Assembly: GCF_005930975.1 (NCBI RefSeq)
Contig: NZ_VBSE01000042.1
Location: 1 to 64,000, forward strand
Direction of reading: 5' to 3'
Length of the DNA stretch: 64,000 nucleotides
Source of the DNA: Apilactobacillus kunkeei
GTDB lineage: Bacteria; Bacillota; Bacilli; Lactobacillales; Lactobacillaceae
In this document: in pieces, positions 17,025-26,288 of the stretch
How positions within the stretch are numbered: position 1 is the stretch's first letter
Layout: each line of letters opens with the position of its first letter
Notes under the pieces: model-generated
The model's input: only the letters and a program-made list of their open reading frames with translations
What the model was told of the DNA's origin: nothing
Databases searched by the model: none
Program-made: the position numbers and the translations under genes

Positions 17025-18362
17025 ATGGCTGAAAATTTTGACTATGATGTATTATACATCGGTGCTGGACATGGTACTTTTGACGGTGCCATGCCATTAG
17101 CTGCAAAAGGTTACAAAGTTGCTGTCGTTGAAGGCGATAAAATTGGTGGTACATGTCCCAACTGGGGTTGTAACGCTAAAATCGCTTTAGATTTACCAGC
17201 ACAAGTTTTAGAAACTCAAAAACGTCTACAAAACATCATTAAGGGTGAATTAAGCATTGACTGGACCCAAAATATGTTAAACAAACATAAAGTAATCGAT
17301 GGTATTTCTGGTGCCATCAAGGGTGGTCTAGAAGCTTTTGGTATTGATGTTATTAATGGCTATGGTAAGTTATCTGACCCTCATACTGTTGATGTTGATG
17401 GTAAGTCTTACACTGCTGATAAGATTGTCATCGCTACTGGTTTACGTCCACACAGATTAGATGTTCCTGGTAAGGAAATGGCACATGACTCTAAGGACTT
17501 CTTAAACATTGACGAACTTCCTGTTCACATCGCTATTATCGGTGCCGGATACATTGCAATGGAATTTGCATCTATTGCTAATGCCGCTGGTTCAGAAGTT
17601 ACTGTTATCATGCATGGTGATCGTGCACTTCGTGGTTTCAATGGAGAATACGTTGATTCTGTAGTTAACGACTTAAAGGAAAAAGGTGTTACCTTTGTTG
17701 AAAATGCAGAAGTTAAAGAATTCCATGAAGAAAAATGCAAGACTACCATTGAACTATCAAATGACCGTCAAGTCTTCACTGACTACATCTTAGATGCAAC
17801 TGGTCGTATTCCAAATGTCGAAAACATTGGTTTAGACGAAGTTGGTGTTAAGTACGATAAGAAGAGCGGTATTGAAGTAAACGATCATCTACAAACATCA
17901 GTTGATAGCATTTACGCTTCCGGTGACGTTGCTGCAACTGGTCAACCAAAATTAACTCCAACAGCTATCTTTGAATCACAATATCTAACAAGCTTATTCT
18001 CAGGTGCAACCAAGGATGCAATTGAATTCCCTGCTATTCCTTCAGTTGTATTTACTTCACCTCGTATTGCTCAAGTAGGTGTTTCAGTTGAAGAAGCTAA
18101 GAACAGTGATGACTACACTGTCGAAGAACACGATATGACTGCTGATTGGTATCGTTCAATTACCAATGAAAAAATCGCTAAACGTGCATACATCTTTGAT
18201 AAAGAACACCATTTAGTTGGTGCTACAGAAGTCTCTGATGAAGCAGATAGCGTAATTGATTCAATCCTACCTGCCGTTGCTCTAAAATTAGACAAAGCCC
18301 AAATTAATAAGATTGTCCACTTGTTCCCTACTATTGGTAGTGACGCTTGGCAACATCTATAA
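17025..18362 (+). CDS. FAD-dependent disulfide-reductase-like protein (paralog 1)
   Basis: A 445-residue flavoprotein of the pyridine nucleotide-disulfide oxidoreductase family. The N-terminal FAD-binding GAGHGTFDGA is followed by a redox motif GGTCPNWGCNAK with Cys44 and Cys49, a second Rossmann motif GAGYIAMEFA for NAD(P), and YASGDVAATGQ closing the FAD site. The C-terminal active-site segment reads VHLFPTIGSDAW, whereas glutathione reductases and lipoamide dehydrogenases have H-P-T...E; the proton-donor His and its Glu partner are therefore absent. A ribosome site AAAAAAGGA selects ATG 17025. Substrate unknown. Confidence 0.85.
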   Translation: MAENFDYDVLYIGAGHGTFDGAMPLAAKGYKVAVVEGDKIGGTCPNWGCNAKIALDLPAQVLETQKRLQNIIKGELSIDWTQNMLNKHKVIDGISGAIKGGLEAFGIDVINGYGKLSDPHTVDVDGKSYTADKIVIATGLRPHRLDVPGKEMAHDSKDFLNIDELPVHIAIIGAGYIAMEFASIANAAGSEVTVIMHGDRALRGFNGEYVDSVVNDLKEKGVTFVENAEVKEFHEEKCKTTIELSNDRQVFTDYILDATGRIPNVENIGLDEVGVKYDKKSGIEVNDHLQTSVDSIYASGDVAATGQPKLTPTAIFESQYLTSLFSGATKDAIEFPAIPSVVFTSPRIAQVGVSVEEAKNSDDYTVEEHDMTADWYRSITNEKIAKRAYIFDKEHHLVGATEVSDEADSVIDSILPAVALKLDKAQINKIVHLFPTIGSDAWQHL

Positions 18363-18372
18363 AATATTAAGC

Positions 18373-18400
18373 AAAAACCACCCAAATGGGTGGTTTTTTT
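18373..18400 (+). terminator. Terminator between flavoprotein paralogs
   Basis: Stem AACCACCC / GGGTGGTT followed by T7. Confidence 0.85.
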
Positions 18401-18513
18401 ATTGTTGAAAAATAATTTAAAACGAGTCAATATATTTGTTTGAAACACTACAATATTGTACATTAATTAATATAGATAAAAATAATTAACGTAATAAATA
18501 CGGAGGCTATAAC

Positions 18514-19854
18514 ATGAAAAATCCTAACTTTGATTACGATGTTGTTTACATCGGATCAGGACACGCTGCATTCGACGGTGCTAAAACTTTGTGCAAACAA
18601 GGTTTCAAGATTGCGTTCGTAGAAGCAATCGCCGTGGGTGGTACTTGCCCTAACTGGGGTTGTAACGCCAAGATCTCACTTGATGGACCAGTTACTCTAG
18701 CTAAGACCCAAAGACGTATGAAAGACATCGTTGAAGGTGACACTAAGCTAAACTGGAAAGAAAACATCAAGCACAAACGAGAAGGTATCCTACCAATCAA
18801 GGTAGATCGTGAAGCAACTATGAAAAGCTTAGGTATGGATGTTATCCATGGCTTCGCTAAATTTACTGACGCTCACACACTAGAAATTAATGGTGAACAC
18901 GTAACTTCTGATAAAATCGTTATCGCAACAGGTTTAACACCTCATAAAGTTGAAATTGAAGGAACTGAATTATCACATGATTCAAGAGACTTCATGGAAC
19001 TAGAAGACATGCCAAAGCGTATGGCAATTGTTGGTACTGGTTACATTGCCATGGAATTTGCTACTATGGCTAACGAAGCAGGTGCTGATGTTACTATGTT
19101 CATGCACAGCGACAAGGCATTACGTCCTTTCTACCAACCATACGTAAAAATCCTAATGGACGAAATGAAAGCATCAGGCATCAAATTTGTTGAAAACGCT
19201 GGTTTGCGTTCATTCAGCCAAGATGGTGACGAATACACTGTTACTTACGCTGACAACCAACAACTAACTGTTGACTACATTCTAGACGCTTCTGGTCGTG
19301 TTCCAATGGTCCACAACATGGGACTAGACGAAGTGGGTGTTAAATACGATGATAAGAAAGGTGTCCTAGTTAACGAATACCTACAAACATCAGTTGAAAA
19401 CATCTACGCTTCAGGTGACGTTGCTGCTACAGGTCAACCAAATCTAACTCCAACGGCAACATTCGAATCACAATATCTAAAGCATTTATTTGCCGGTGAA
19501 ACAGATCAACCAATCGATTTTCCAGCAATTCCATCAGTGGTATTCACTTCACCTCGTATCAGTCAAATGGGTGTTAGTGTTGATGAAGCAAACGCTAGTG
19601 ATGAATACACTGTTGAAGAACATGATGCAACTAACACATGGTTTAGACAAATCACTAAGGAACCTGTTGTTAAGAATGCCTACATTTTTGACAAAGAACA
19701 TCGCTTAGTTGGTTTTACTGAAATCTCAGATCAAGCTGATAACGCAGTTGACATGATTGTTCCTGCCATTAACATGAAGATGACCCCACTTGAAATTGAA
19801 AGAAATGTTCACCTATTCCCTTCAATTGGTCACGATACTTGGAAGAACATTTAA
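18514..19854 (+). CDS. FAD-dependent disulfide-reductase-like protein (paralog 2)
   Basis: A 446-residue paralog of the previous gene with the same layout: GSGHAAFDGA, GGTCPNWGCNAK (Cys45, Cys50), GTGYIAMEFA, YASGDVAATGQ and the terminal VHLFPSIGHDTW, again without the His-Glu dyad. Codon choice differs noticeably from its twin (more CTA and AAC codons), although the two are adjacent. It has its own promoter region and a GGAGG ribosome site, so the pair are separately transcribed. The protein may act on a low-molecular-weight disulfide, a metal or a quinone-like acceptor; the sequence does not decide. Confidence 0.85.
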   Translation: MKNPNFDYDVVYIGSGHAAFDGAKTLCKQGFKIAFVEAIAVGGTCPNWGCNAKISLDGPVTLAKTQRRMKDIVEGDTKLNWKENIKHKREGILPIKVDREATMKSLGMDVIHGFAKFTDAHTLEINGEHVTSDKIVIATGLTPHKVEIEGTELSHDSRDFMELEDMPKRMAIVGTGYIAMEFATMANEAGADVTMFMHSDKALRPFYQPYVKILMDEMKASGIKFVENAGLRSFSQDGDEYTVTYADNQQLTVDYILDASGRVPMVHNMGLDEVGVKYDDKKGVLVNEYLQTSVENIYASGDVAATGQPNLTPTATFESQYLKHLFAGETDQPIDFPAIPSVVFTSPRISQMGVSVDEANASDEYTVEEHDATNTWFRQITKEPVVKNAYIFDKEHRLVGFTEISDQADNAVDMIVPAINMKMTPLEIERNVHLFPSIGHDTWKNI

Positions 19855-19874
19855 ATCATTATTAACGAAAAATT

Positions 19875-19909
19875 AAAACCCGGTCAGATATATTCGATTG
19901 GGTTTTTTT
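19875..19909 (+). terminator. Weak terminator
   Basis: Stem AACCC / GGGTT with a long loop and T7. Confidence 0.5.
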
Positions 19910-19946
19910 GTTATAATTAAAGCACTATACAAACAGGAGGATTATT

Positions 19947-20735
19947 ATGTACAATCGTCAAGAACAAAAGCAAGAGGCAAAATCACTGCTCCGTGAAAAC
20001 CAACGTTTTTTCTTCATCTTATTTCTACCATTTTTATTAATAGAAATTGCTTCTTCAATTGTAAATAATCAAAGTAGATTAAATGATATTTTAAGTACTG
20101 ATGGATCAATAAAATTAAGTAATACTGATATCCTTACTACTTCCACATCTATCATTGTATTTAGCATTTTAGCTGGAATCTTTTTAATGGGTGCATTCTA
20201 CACCGTTTTTAACGTATTAAGAGGTAAAACAGACTTCCAAAACCCACTTAGAAAATCCTTAACTTTCATTGATAACCAACGTTTATTCTGGGGAACTGTC
20301 TGGGTATTTATTCTAAGAATTATTATTCTTGGTTTATGGTTAATCGTTCCATCAATCGTTTTCAGTCTACTATTTTTGGTCCCAGTGGTTGGTGCATTGA
20401 TTGGATCAATCGGAATTATTGCTACTTCTGTATTCTTAATTATTAAAACTTTAGCTTATTCACAAGCTCTTTGGATTTACCGTGATGCCTTTTTAGACAA
20501 CAAACCGGTAAGTGCATATGAAGCAATCACTTTAAGTAATAAAATGATGTATGGATACAAGTCTGACATGTTTGTCCTTCAATTATCCTTTATTGGATGG
20601 AACATTCTAGTTGCCATCACTTATGGAATCGTTGGACTATACGTCTACCCATACTATTACATTACTCTAGCTAAGTTCTATGAATTCGTAAAAGAACAAT
20701 ATAAACAAGATAACACTGTTTTAGATGTTGCATAA
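19947..20735 (+). CDS. DUF975 family membrane protein
   Basis: A 262-residue integral membrane protein with about five to six hydrophobic helices (near residues 23-42, 68-92, 110-170 and 205-240). It starts with a charged segment YNRQEQKQEAKSLLRENQ, which is typical of DUF975 proteins in lactobacilli. Function unknown. A strong AGGAGG ribosome site precedes ATG 19947. It is a monocistronic unit closed by a terminator. Confidence 0.75.
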   Translation: MYNRQEQKQEAKSLLRENQRFFFILFLPFLLIEIASSIVNNQSRLNDILSTDGSIKLSNTDILTTSTSIIVFSILAGIFLMGAFYTVFNVLRGKTDFQNPLRKSLTFIDNQRLFWGTVWVFILRIIILGLWLIVPSIVFSLLFLVPVVGALIGSIGIIATSVFLIIKTLAYSQALWIYRDAFLDNKPVSAYEAITLSNKMMYGYKSDMFVLQLSFIGWNILVAITYGIVGLYVYPYYYITLAKFYEFVKEQYKQDNTVLDVA

Positions 20736-20736
20736 A

Positions 20737-20774
20737 TAAAAAAATCCATAGGATAACCTATGGATTTTTATTTT
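20737..20774. terminator. Terminator after the DUF975 gene
   Basis: Stem AAATCCATAGG / CCTATGGATTT with flanking A and T runs. Confidence 0.85.
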
Positions 20775-20778
20775 ATGC

Positions 20779-20816
20779 AAAAAAAAGGACCCAAGATATT
20801 ATCTTGAGTCCTTTTT
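20779..20816 (-). terminator. Terminator of the mntH-usp operon
   Basis: Stem AGGAC.CAAGAT / ATCTTGAGTCCT followed by T8 on the minus strand. Confidence 0.8.
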
Positions 20817-20842
20817 CGGAGTGAGTAATTAATCAATAGTTT

Positions 20843-21289
20843 TTATCTAATCACCATAACTGATACTGGTGAATATTTTGCCATATAGGCAGCTTGACTA
20901 CCAAAATGACGAGCTAATCCTTTTCTTGATTCTGATCCTACAATCAATAAATCTGGATTAACCTTAGGAAGAACATCTTTAATGATGGTTTCCCCAGCTT
21001 CACCGGTTGATGCGATAACATCAACATCAGCTACACCGGCCGATTCAGCAGTTTGTTTGTATTTTTCTAAATGTTTTTCTAAATCTTCATACTTACCATG
21101 AACAAATTGTCCTGATAATGATTGGAAAACATTGATTTCTTCGTCTTCTAGTACTGAAACGATGGTTAGCTTTGCACCTTCTGATTTAGCACGTGAAATA
21201 GCGTACTTGAAAGCTAATAAAGCATCATCTGAATCATCGACAGCAACTAAAATATTCTTGAAATTAATTTCGACGTCCATGTTTTGCAT
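20843..21289 (-). CDS. Universal stress protein (UspA family)
   Basis: A 148-residue cytosolic Usp domain. The N-terminal strand ILVAVDDSDDALLAF carries the ATP-contact Asp. The C-terminal GSESRKGLARHFGSQAAYMAKYSPVSVMVI approximates the G-x2-G-x9-G-[S/T] nucleotide-binding motif of the ATP-binding Usp branch, though its spacing is not perfect. It starts 32 bp after mntH on the same strand and shares its terminator, so it is probably co-expressed with the metal transporter, an arrangement common in lactobacilli. Confidence 0.88.
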   Translation of the reverse strand: MQNMDVEINFKNILVAVDDSDDALLAFKYAISRAKSEGAKLTIVSVLEDEEINVFQSLSGQFVHGKYEDLEKHLEKYKQTAESAGVADVDVIASTGEAGETIIKDVLPKVNPDLLIVGSESRKGLARHFGSQAAYMAKYSPVSVMVIR

Positions 21290-21321
21290 AATTTTCGCCT
21301 TCTATTCTTGAATTTTTTATT

Positions 21322-22881
21322 TTAGTCTTCTCTGTTTCTTAAACGTCTGTTACCTAAGTATAGTTCAACTAATGTCCAGATTAGTAGAAGAATGATAACA
21401 ACGTTAATGATGTTAGCAATTACACCAGCTTCTGCATTTTGAGCAGCAGTTGGATTGTCACTGAAGAAACCAGCGACAGCAGGTTGCATGTTAATTGCGT
21501 TTAAGTAAATAAGAACAATAACTGAAATCCAACCTAAAATCTTAACCCATAGAGTATTCTTGAAACGACTACCCATTTCTTGAGCACTATTGGTCATCAT
21601 TAACAATGGAAGCATTGAGAATGGTAATGCGAATGCTAAGAAAATTTGTGAGTTTTCAATCAAATCATTGATTGCAGCATGTTGTTTTAGTGTTGATTCA
21701 CCTGCGGTTAATAGCACACAGATAAGCACTGGAACAACAGAGATTAAACGAGTAATTAAACGACGAGCCCATAGAGGAACCTTTAAGTTAACGAAACCTT
21801 CCATGATAACTTGTCCTGATAAAGTACCAGTAATGGTTGAGTTTTGACCTGAAGCAAGTAATGCAACAGCAAATAATGTTGATAAAATACCTGACTTAGC
21901 AACACCAATTAGAATTGGGTTTGATAGCATCTTAGTATTGTTTAAAGCATCAAATAGACCGAAGAATGATGTATCTTGAACAGCACCAGTCTTAAATACG
22001 GCCACACCCATGATTAATAGTAAAGCGTTAACGAAGAATGCGAATGTTAATTGGATATTTGAATCCCAAGTAGCAAAACGAACAGTTCTTGCAACATCTT
22101 CTTCATCGTTATGGTCAATAGATCTAGTTTGAGCAATGGCTGAATGTAGGTATAAGTTATGTGGCATAACAGTTGCCCCAATAATACCTAAAGCACCTGA
22201 TAGTGGAGTCATACCTGCAACAGGATGGTCACTAGCAAAAGTACGTTGAGTTGGTACTAATCCTTTAATTGCACCAAACCAATCTGGATTAGATAGTACA
22301 ACTTCATAGATGAATACTACTAAGATAACAAGAATTAAACAAACAACAATTGCTTCAATCTTTCTGAATCCCACTTTAGTCAATAATAGCAATAATAAAA
22401 CATCAAATACGGTAAGGAATACCGCTAAGATTAAAGGAATGTGGAATAAAAGATAAAGAGCAATAGCTCCACCGATAACTTCGGCGATATCAGTAGCCAT
22501 GATTGCTAATTCAGTCATAATCCATAAAACAACACCCAATGTCTTTGAGGTTCTTGAACGAATGGCTTGTGCTAAATCCATCTGACTCACGATTCCAAGT
22601 TTAGCTGCCATGTATTGAAGTAACATCGCAATCAAACTTGAAATTAAGATAACAGACATCAATAGGTAACCAAAGTTTTGACCCCCTGTAATTGAAGTAG
22701 CCCAGTTACCTGGATCCATGTAACCAACCGCTACTAATGCACCAGGTCCTGAGTAGGCAAATAAAGTCTTCCAGAATCCCCAGTCCTTCGGAACTTTAAT
22801 TCCACCGTTAATTTCTTCTAGTGAAGGACCGTTGGCATATTCAACGAAGCCCTTTTTTTCATGTGAAACGTTTTCACTCAA
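21322..22881 (-). CDS. mntH: Nramp-type Mn2+/H+ symporter MntH
   Basis: Imports manganese (and possibly iron) with protons; lactobacilli use Mn as an antioxidant and enzyme cofactor. The 519-residue protein has about eleven hydrophobic helices. The signature metal-binding DPGNW lies in helix 1 ([10 protein letters not shown], about residues 56-65) and the MPHNLYLHS motif in helix 6. The start codon is TTG with an AAAGGGTG ribosome site about 8 nt upstream, and no better in-frame start exists. First gene of an operon with usp. I did not find a clear MntR box. Confidence 0.93.
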   Translation of the reverse strand: MSENVSHEKKGFVEYANGPSLEEINGGIKVPKDWGFWKTLFAYSGPGALVAVGYMDPGNWATSITGGQNFGYLLMSVILISSLIAMLLQYMAAKLGIVSQMDLAQAIRSRTSKTLGVVLWIMTELAIMATDIAEVIGGAIALYLLFHIPLILAVFLTVFDVLLLLLLTKVGFRKIEAIVVCLILVILVVFIYEVVLSNPDWFGAIKGLVPTQRTFASDHPVAGMTPLSGALGIIGATVMPHNLYLHSAIAQTRSIDHNDEEDVARTVRFATWDSNIQLTFAFFVNALLLIMGVAVFKTGAVQDTSFFGLFDALNNTKMLSNPILIGVAKSGILSTLFAVALLASGQNSTITGTLSGQVIMEGFVNLKVPLWARRLITRLISVVPVLICVLLTAGESTLKQHAAINDLIENSQIFLAFALPFSMLPLLMMTNSAQEMGSRFKNTLWVKILGWISVIVLIYLNAINMQPAVAGFFSDNPTAAQNAEAGVIANIINVVIILLLIWTLVELYLGNRRLRNRED

Positions 22882-23021
22882 AGTTCTTCACCCTTTCTAT
22901 TTTTAAGAACAATATAATTGTACACTACATTTACCCCTTTTTAAACATTTTTTTAGGTACTACTGAAAAATTACTCTATCATCTATAGAAAATATATCTA
23001 CCAACGGCTTAATGTTTCAGT

Positions 23022-23074
23022 GTTTTTCCGAACATTAAAATAGATTTGACTTTCATTCATTAATGTTTCATAAT
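23022..23074 (+). promoter_or_regulatory. ade promoter with PurBox-like site
   Basis: The promoter TTGACT (23046-23051) and CATAAT (23069-23074) have a 17-bp spacer. Directly upstream, TTTTCCGAACATT (23024-23036) matches the PurR PurBox AWWWCCGAACWWT at 12 of 13 positions. An inverted AATGTTTC half-like motif occurs at about 23010 and again within the promoter spacer. Purine-responsive control of an adenine deaminase is biologically sensible, but PurR binding is inferred. Confidence 0.6.
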
Positions 23075-23119
23075 ACTTGATAATTTTAATCAAAATTAAA
23101 TAAATGTTGGGGTGGAAAA

Positions 23120-24793
23120 ATGCAAACAATTGATTTACTTGTTCAAAATGGAAAAGTTTTAAATGTATTCACAAACAGCTTCGAAATTAATGATATTTTC
23201 ATTAATAATGGCAAGATTATTGCTTTAGGAAATCATCCAGACCTTAAGGCTAAAGAAATCATAGATGCTAATAACCAATTTGTGGTTCCTGGTTTTATCG
23301 ATTCTCATGTTCACATCGAAAGCTCACTGGTTACTCCATCAGAATTAGGTAAAGTTTTAGTTCCTATGGGAGTTACATCTATTGTCGTAGATCCACATGA
23401 AATTGCGAATGTTTCCGGTGCAGATGGAATAAAATACATGATTGAAGATGCTAAACAAACACCACTAGAAGTCCTAGTAATGTTACCTTCATCAGTTCCC
23501 GCAACCAGCTTCGAACATAATGGTGCTACTTTAACAGCCAAAGACTTGCATCCCCTATATAATGAAGAATCCGTTATCGGTTTAGCCGAAGTAATGGACT
23601 ATCCAGCTGTACATAATAAAGATAAGGACATGATTGCAAAACTAAAGGATGCCTTAGACCACGGATATCAAATTGATGGTCATGGTGCCGGATTATCCTT
23701 AGACCAACTAAAAGAATACCGCGAAAATGGTATTACCACCGATCATGAATCAGTTAGTCTAGATCAAATGAAAGACCGACTTACTGCAGGAATGAATGTC
23801 TTCTTAAGAGAAGGAACCGTCGAAAGAGATTTGCAAAACACAATCCAAGCAGTAAATGAAGAAAATGCTGACCGTTTTTCCTTCTGTACTGATGACAAAT
23901 TCATCACTACCATCATTAAAGAAGGTAGCATCAACTTCAATATCAAGTTAGCAATTCAATACGGCCTAAAACCTGAAACAGCATACAAAATGGCCAGCTA
24001 CAACGCTGCAATTGCTCACAAACTAGATAAGTTAGGGGCCATCAAAGAAAACTATCAAGCTGATTTAGTCATCGTTGACCACCTAGACCAGGTTGACGTT
24101 AAGACTGTCATCAAAAACGGGGAAGTCATGACCGAAGACAGTTTTAATACCACTCCTATGGATTTCGACGAAAACTGTGTCCACCAAAATCTATCGGTTG
24201 ATGATTTAAAACTACCTTTAAACTCAAACAAATGCCACGTAATGGGAGTTATTGCTAATCACATTGAAACTACCCATTCAATTCAAGACGTTCCTGTCGA
24301 AGATGGCTATTTCAAAACTGATTTAAAAAACGACGTCCTATTAATGGTTGATGCCGAACGTCATCATCAATTAGGTACATACGGATTAGCATTAGTTCAT
24401 GGTTTTAACATTAAAAACGGTGCAATCGCCACAACAGTAGCTCACGATTCACATAACATAGTAGCTGTTGGAACCACAAAGGAGGCTATTTATAGAGCCA
24501 TTCAAGAAGTAACTGCATCAAAAGGAGGTATCGCCGTCGTTGATGAAGAAAAGACTTTAGCAACCATGCCACTACCAGTCGCTGGACTAATGTCTGATAA
24601 GTCCTGGCAATCAGCTAGTCACGAACTAGAAGAAATCGAATCTGCATTTAAAGAAATCAGTGATGGCGTTGACTTCGATCCTTTTATCACTTTATCTTTC
24701 CTAACACTTCCTGTCATTCCAACATTAAAATTAACTGATCAGGGCCTATACGACTTCGACCAACAAAAAATCATCAATGTAGAAGCTGAATAA
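23120..24793 (+). CDS. ade: Adenine deaminase
   Basis: Deaminates adenine to hypoxanthine for purine salvage. It is a 557-residue amidohydrolase of the prokaryotic Ade type. The metal-binding DSHVHIESS (about residues 59-67), VDPHE, AEVMDYPAV, HGAGLS, and the TTVAHDSHNIVAVG segment in the C-terminal half are all present, so it looks active. A strong promoter and a GGGGTGG ribosome site precede ATG 23120. It is monocistronic, with no obvious T-tract terminator before the next leader. Confidence 0.93.
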   Translation: MQTIDLLVQNGKVLNVFTNSFEINDIFINNGKIIALGNHPDLKAKEIIDANNQFVVPGFIDSHVHIESSLVTPSELGKVLVPMGVTSIVVDPHEIANVSGADGIKYMIEDAKQTPLEVLVMLPSSVPATSFEHNGATLTAKDLHPLYNEESVIGLAEVMDYPAVHNKDKDMIAKLKDALDHGYQIDGHGAGLSLDQLKEYRENGITTDHESVSLDQMKDRLTAGMNVFLREGTVERDLQNTIQAVNEENADRFSFCTDDKFITTIIKEGSINFNIKLAIQYGLKPETAYKMASYNAAIAHKLDKLGAIKENYQADLVIVDHLDQVDVKTVIKNGEVMTEDSFNTTPMDFDENCVHQNLSVDDLKLPLNSNKCHVMGVIANHIETTHSIQDVPVEDGYFKTDLKNDVLLMVDAERHHQLGTYGLALVHGFNIKNGAIATTVAHDSHNIVAVGTTKEAIYRAIQEVTASKGGIAVVDEEKTLATMPLPVAGLMSDKSWQSASHELEEIESAFKEISDGVDFDPFITLSFLTLPVIPTLKLTDQGLYDFDQQKIINVEAE

Positions 24794-24894
24794 TTATACT
24801 CAAAGTCAAAAAAATAAGTAAATTTTTTTCTTTTTTACATAAGTTTATGTAAAAGAAATACCAATCACATGAACATGACATATAGTCAAAAAAT

Positions 24895-25010
24895 ATAAAA
24901 GTGCTCAATCCTAGTGGAGACACGGTGTCATCGTGAACTACCTATGCATTTAGGCTAGACAAGACATTTATAAACTTCTGAATATAATGAAGTTATCTTG
25001 TCCCTAAAAT
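24895..25010 (+). promoter_or_regulatory. Structured 5' leader of the glycosyltransferase operon
   Basis: Several consecutive pairings are visible. GACAC/GTGTC (about 24918-24930) overlaps CACG/CGTG. CCTA/TAGG lies around 24943-24956. A long imperfect helix has TAG.GACAAGA (about 24954) pairing with TCTTGTC.CTA (about 24997-25007), and inner AACTTC/GAAGTT arms. The long helix ends only a few bases before the GGAGGT ribosome site, which would allow translational control. No T tract follows. It does not match a riboswitch I recognise. Confidence 0.45.
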
Positions 25011-25023
25011 GGAGGTAGATAAA

Positions 25024-26271
25024 GTGAAAATTCTATTTGTAATATCCGTGATTTTTTATATTTTGTATATATTACAAGTACTATTTCTATTGGTTAATCA
25101 TTCAAAACATTATAAACGCGAGAAAAGAAAAATTAATATTGTATCTAGATACTGTTTGTGGATTGTAATTCCAGCATTGAACGAAGAATCTGTAATTGGT
25201 GATACCGTTGTTTCACTAAGAAACGAGATTGATAAGCTCAATCCAAACATCACCGGTCATATTTTAGTAGTCGATGATCAATCCAATGACGACACTTTTG
25301 CAATTGTTCAATCAAAAAAAGAAATTGTGATTCAAACCACGTCTGACATTGCCCATACAGGTAAAGGTTCAGTATTAAATTTCGCAACAAACTTCGTTGA
25401 ACAACATAAAAGTGAGGCTGCTGAGAATATTATCTTAATCATTGATGCAGATGGTCGAATTAGTTCCGTCGACATCGAAACCGCTATTTTTGACTTTCAA
25501 GAAAATCCTGGTCTCGGAATGGTTCAATCAGCCGTGAAAATGATTAACATTAACAATGCTCTAGAAATTGCTCAAGATGTTGAGTTTTGCGGAATGAACC
25601 GTAAAGCACAAATCACCCGTGACAATTTAGGCGATGGAATTGCCTCGGGGAATGGTCAATTTGTGAGTCTTGACATGGCCAAGAATGTGGGCTGGGGTAA
25701 TGCCCTCTTAGAAGATATGGAGTTTACCCTTAGAGGGTGGATTAAAGGGTACACTAGTATCTTTAATGATCATGTTATCGTCAGACAACAAGCAGTGAGT
25801 AGTATGTATAAGTATATAAGGCAAAGAATTCGTTGGTGTACAGGCGGTCTGCAATGCTTTAAATACTTAGGAGATCTTTATAGAAGCAAGTATATTCAAA
25901 TTGGATTAAAAATCGATTTAACAATCGATATGGTAATACCGTTTTTATATATATTTGTTAATATCATTAATATTTATGTGCTTTATCGACAAATATATAC
26001 ACTCTTTACTTACCATTCCGTAGATTATACGCTGATGTCTCTTTTATTTATCTGGATAGTAATAACTTTTCTGGCTACTATTTCGTATCAAAGGTACATT
26101 AATTGGTATTTTAAAAATCGTGAAAATCCTAAAATGCATCTATCGATATGGAGAGCCTTCATCAATACTTTATATTATTTTGTGGTTAACGTTATCACCT
26201 TCTTCATTCCAATTGTGAGTCTTTATAAAATCATGGTTGGTGAACTCAAATGGGACAAGACAGAACATTGA
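25024..26271 (+). CDS. Processive GT2 glycosyltransferase, membrane
   Basis: Predicted polysaccharide synthase of 415 residues. One N-terminal helix is followed by a cytosolic GT2 domain with VVDDQSNDDT, the metal-binding IIDADGR (DxD), EDMEFTLRG (catalytic ED) and QRIRW, the Q-x-x-R-W motif of processive enzymes such as cellulose, hyaluronan and PNAG synthases; three or four C-terminal helices complete the export channel side. The frame opens at ATG 25009, but the GGAGGT ribosome site lies inside that extension, so GTG 25024 is the likely start. It overlaps an operon with the secreted adhesin-like protein. Confidence 0.82.
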   Translation: MKILFVISVIFYILYILQVLFLLVNHSKHYKREKRKINIVSRYCLWIVIPALNEESVIGDTVVSLRNEIDKLNPNITGHILVVDDQSNDDTFAIVQSKKEIVIQTTSDIAHTGKGSVLNFATNFVEQHKSEAAENIILIIDADGRISSVDIETAIFDFQENPGLGMVQSAVKMININNALEIAQDVEFCGMNRKAQITRDNLGDGIASGNGQFVSLDMAKNVGWGNALLEDMEFTLRGWIKGYTSIFNDHVIVRQQAVSSMYKYIRQRIRWCTGGLQCFKYLGDLYRSKYIQIGLKIDLTIDMVIPFLYIFVNIINIYVLYRQIYTLFTYHSVDYTLMSLLFIWIVITFLATISYQRYINWYFKNRENPKMHLSIWRAFINTLYYFVVNVITFFIPIVSLYKIMVGELKWDKTEH

Positions 26272-26288
26272 ACGGAGTGATGAGGATT

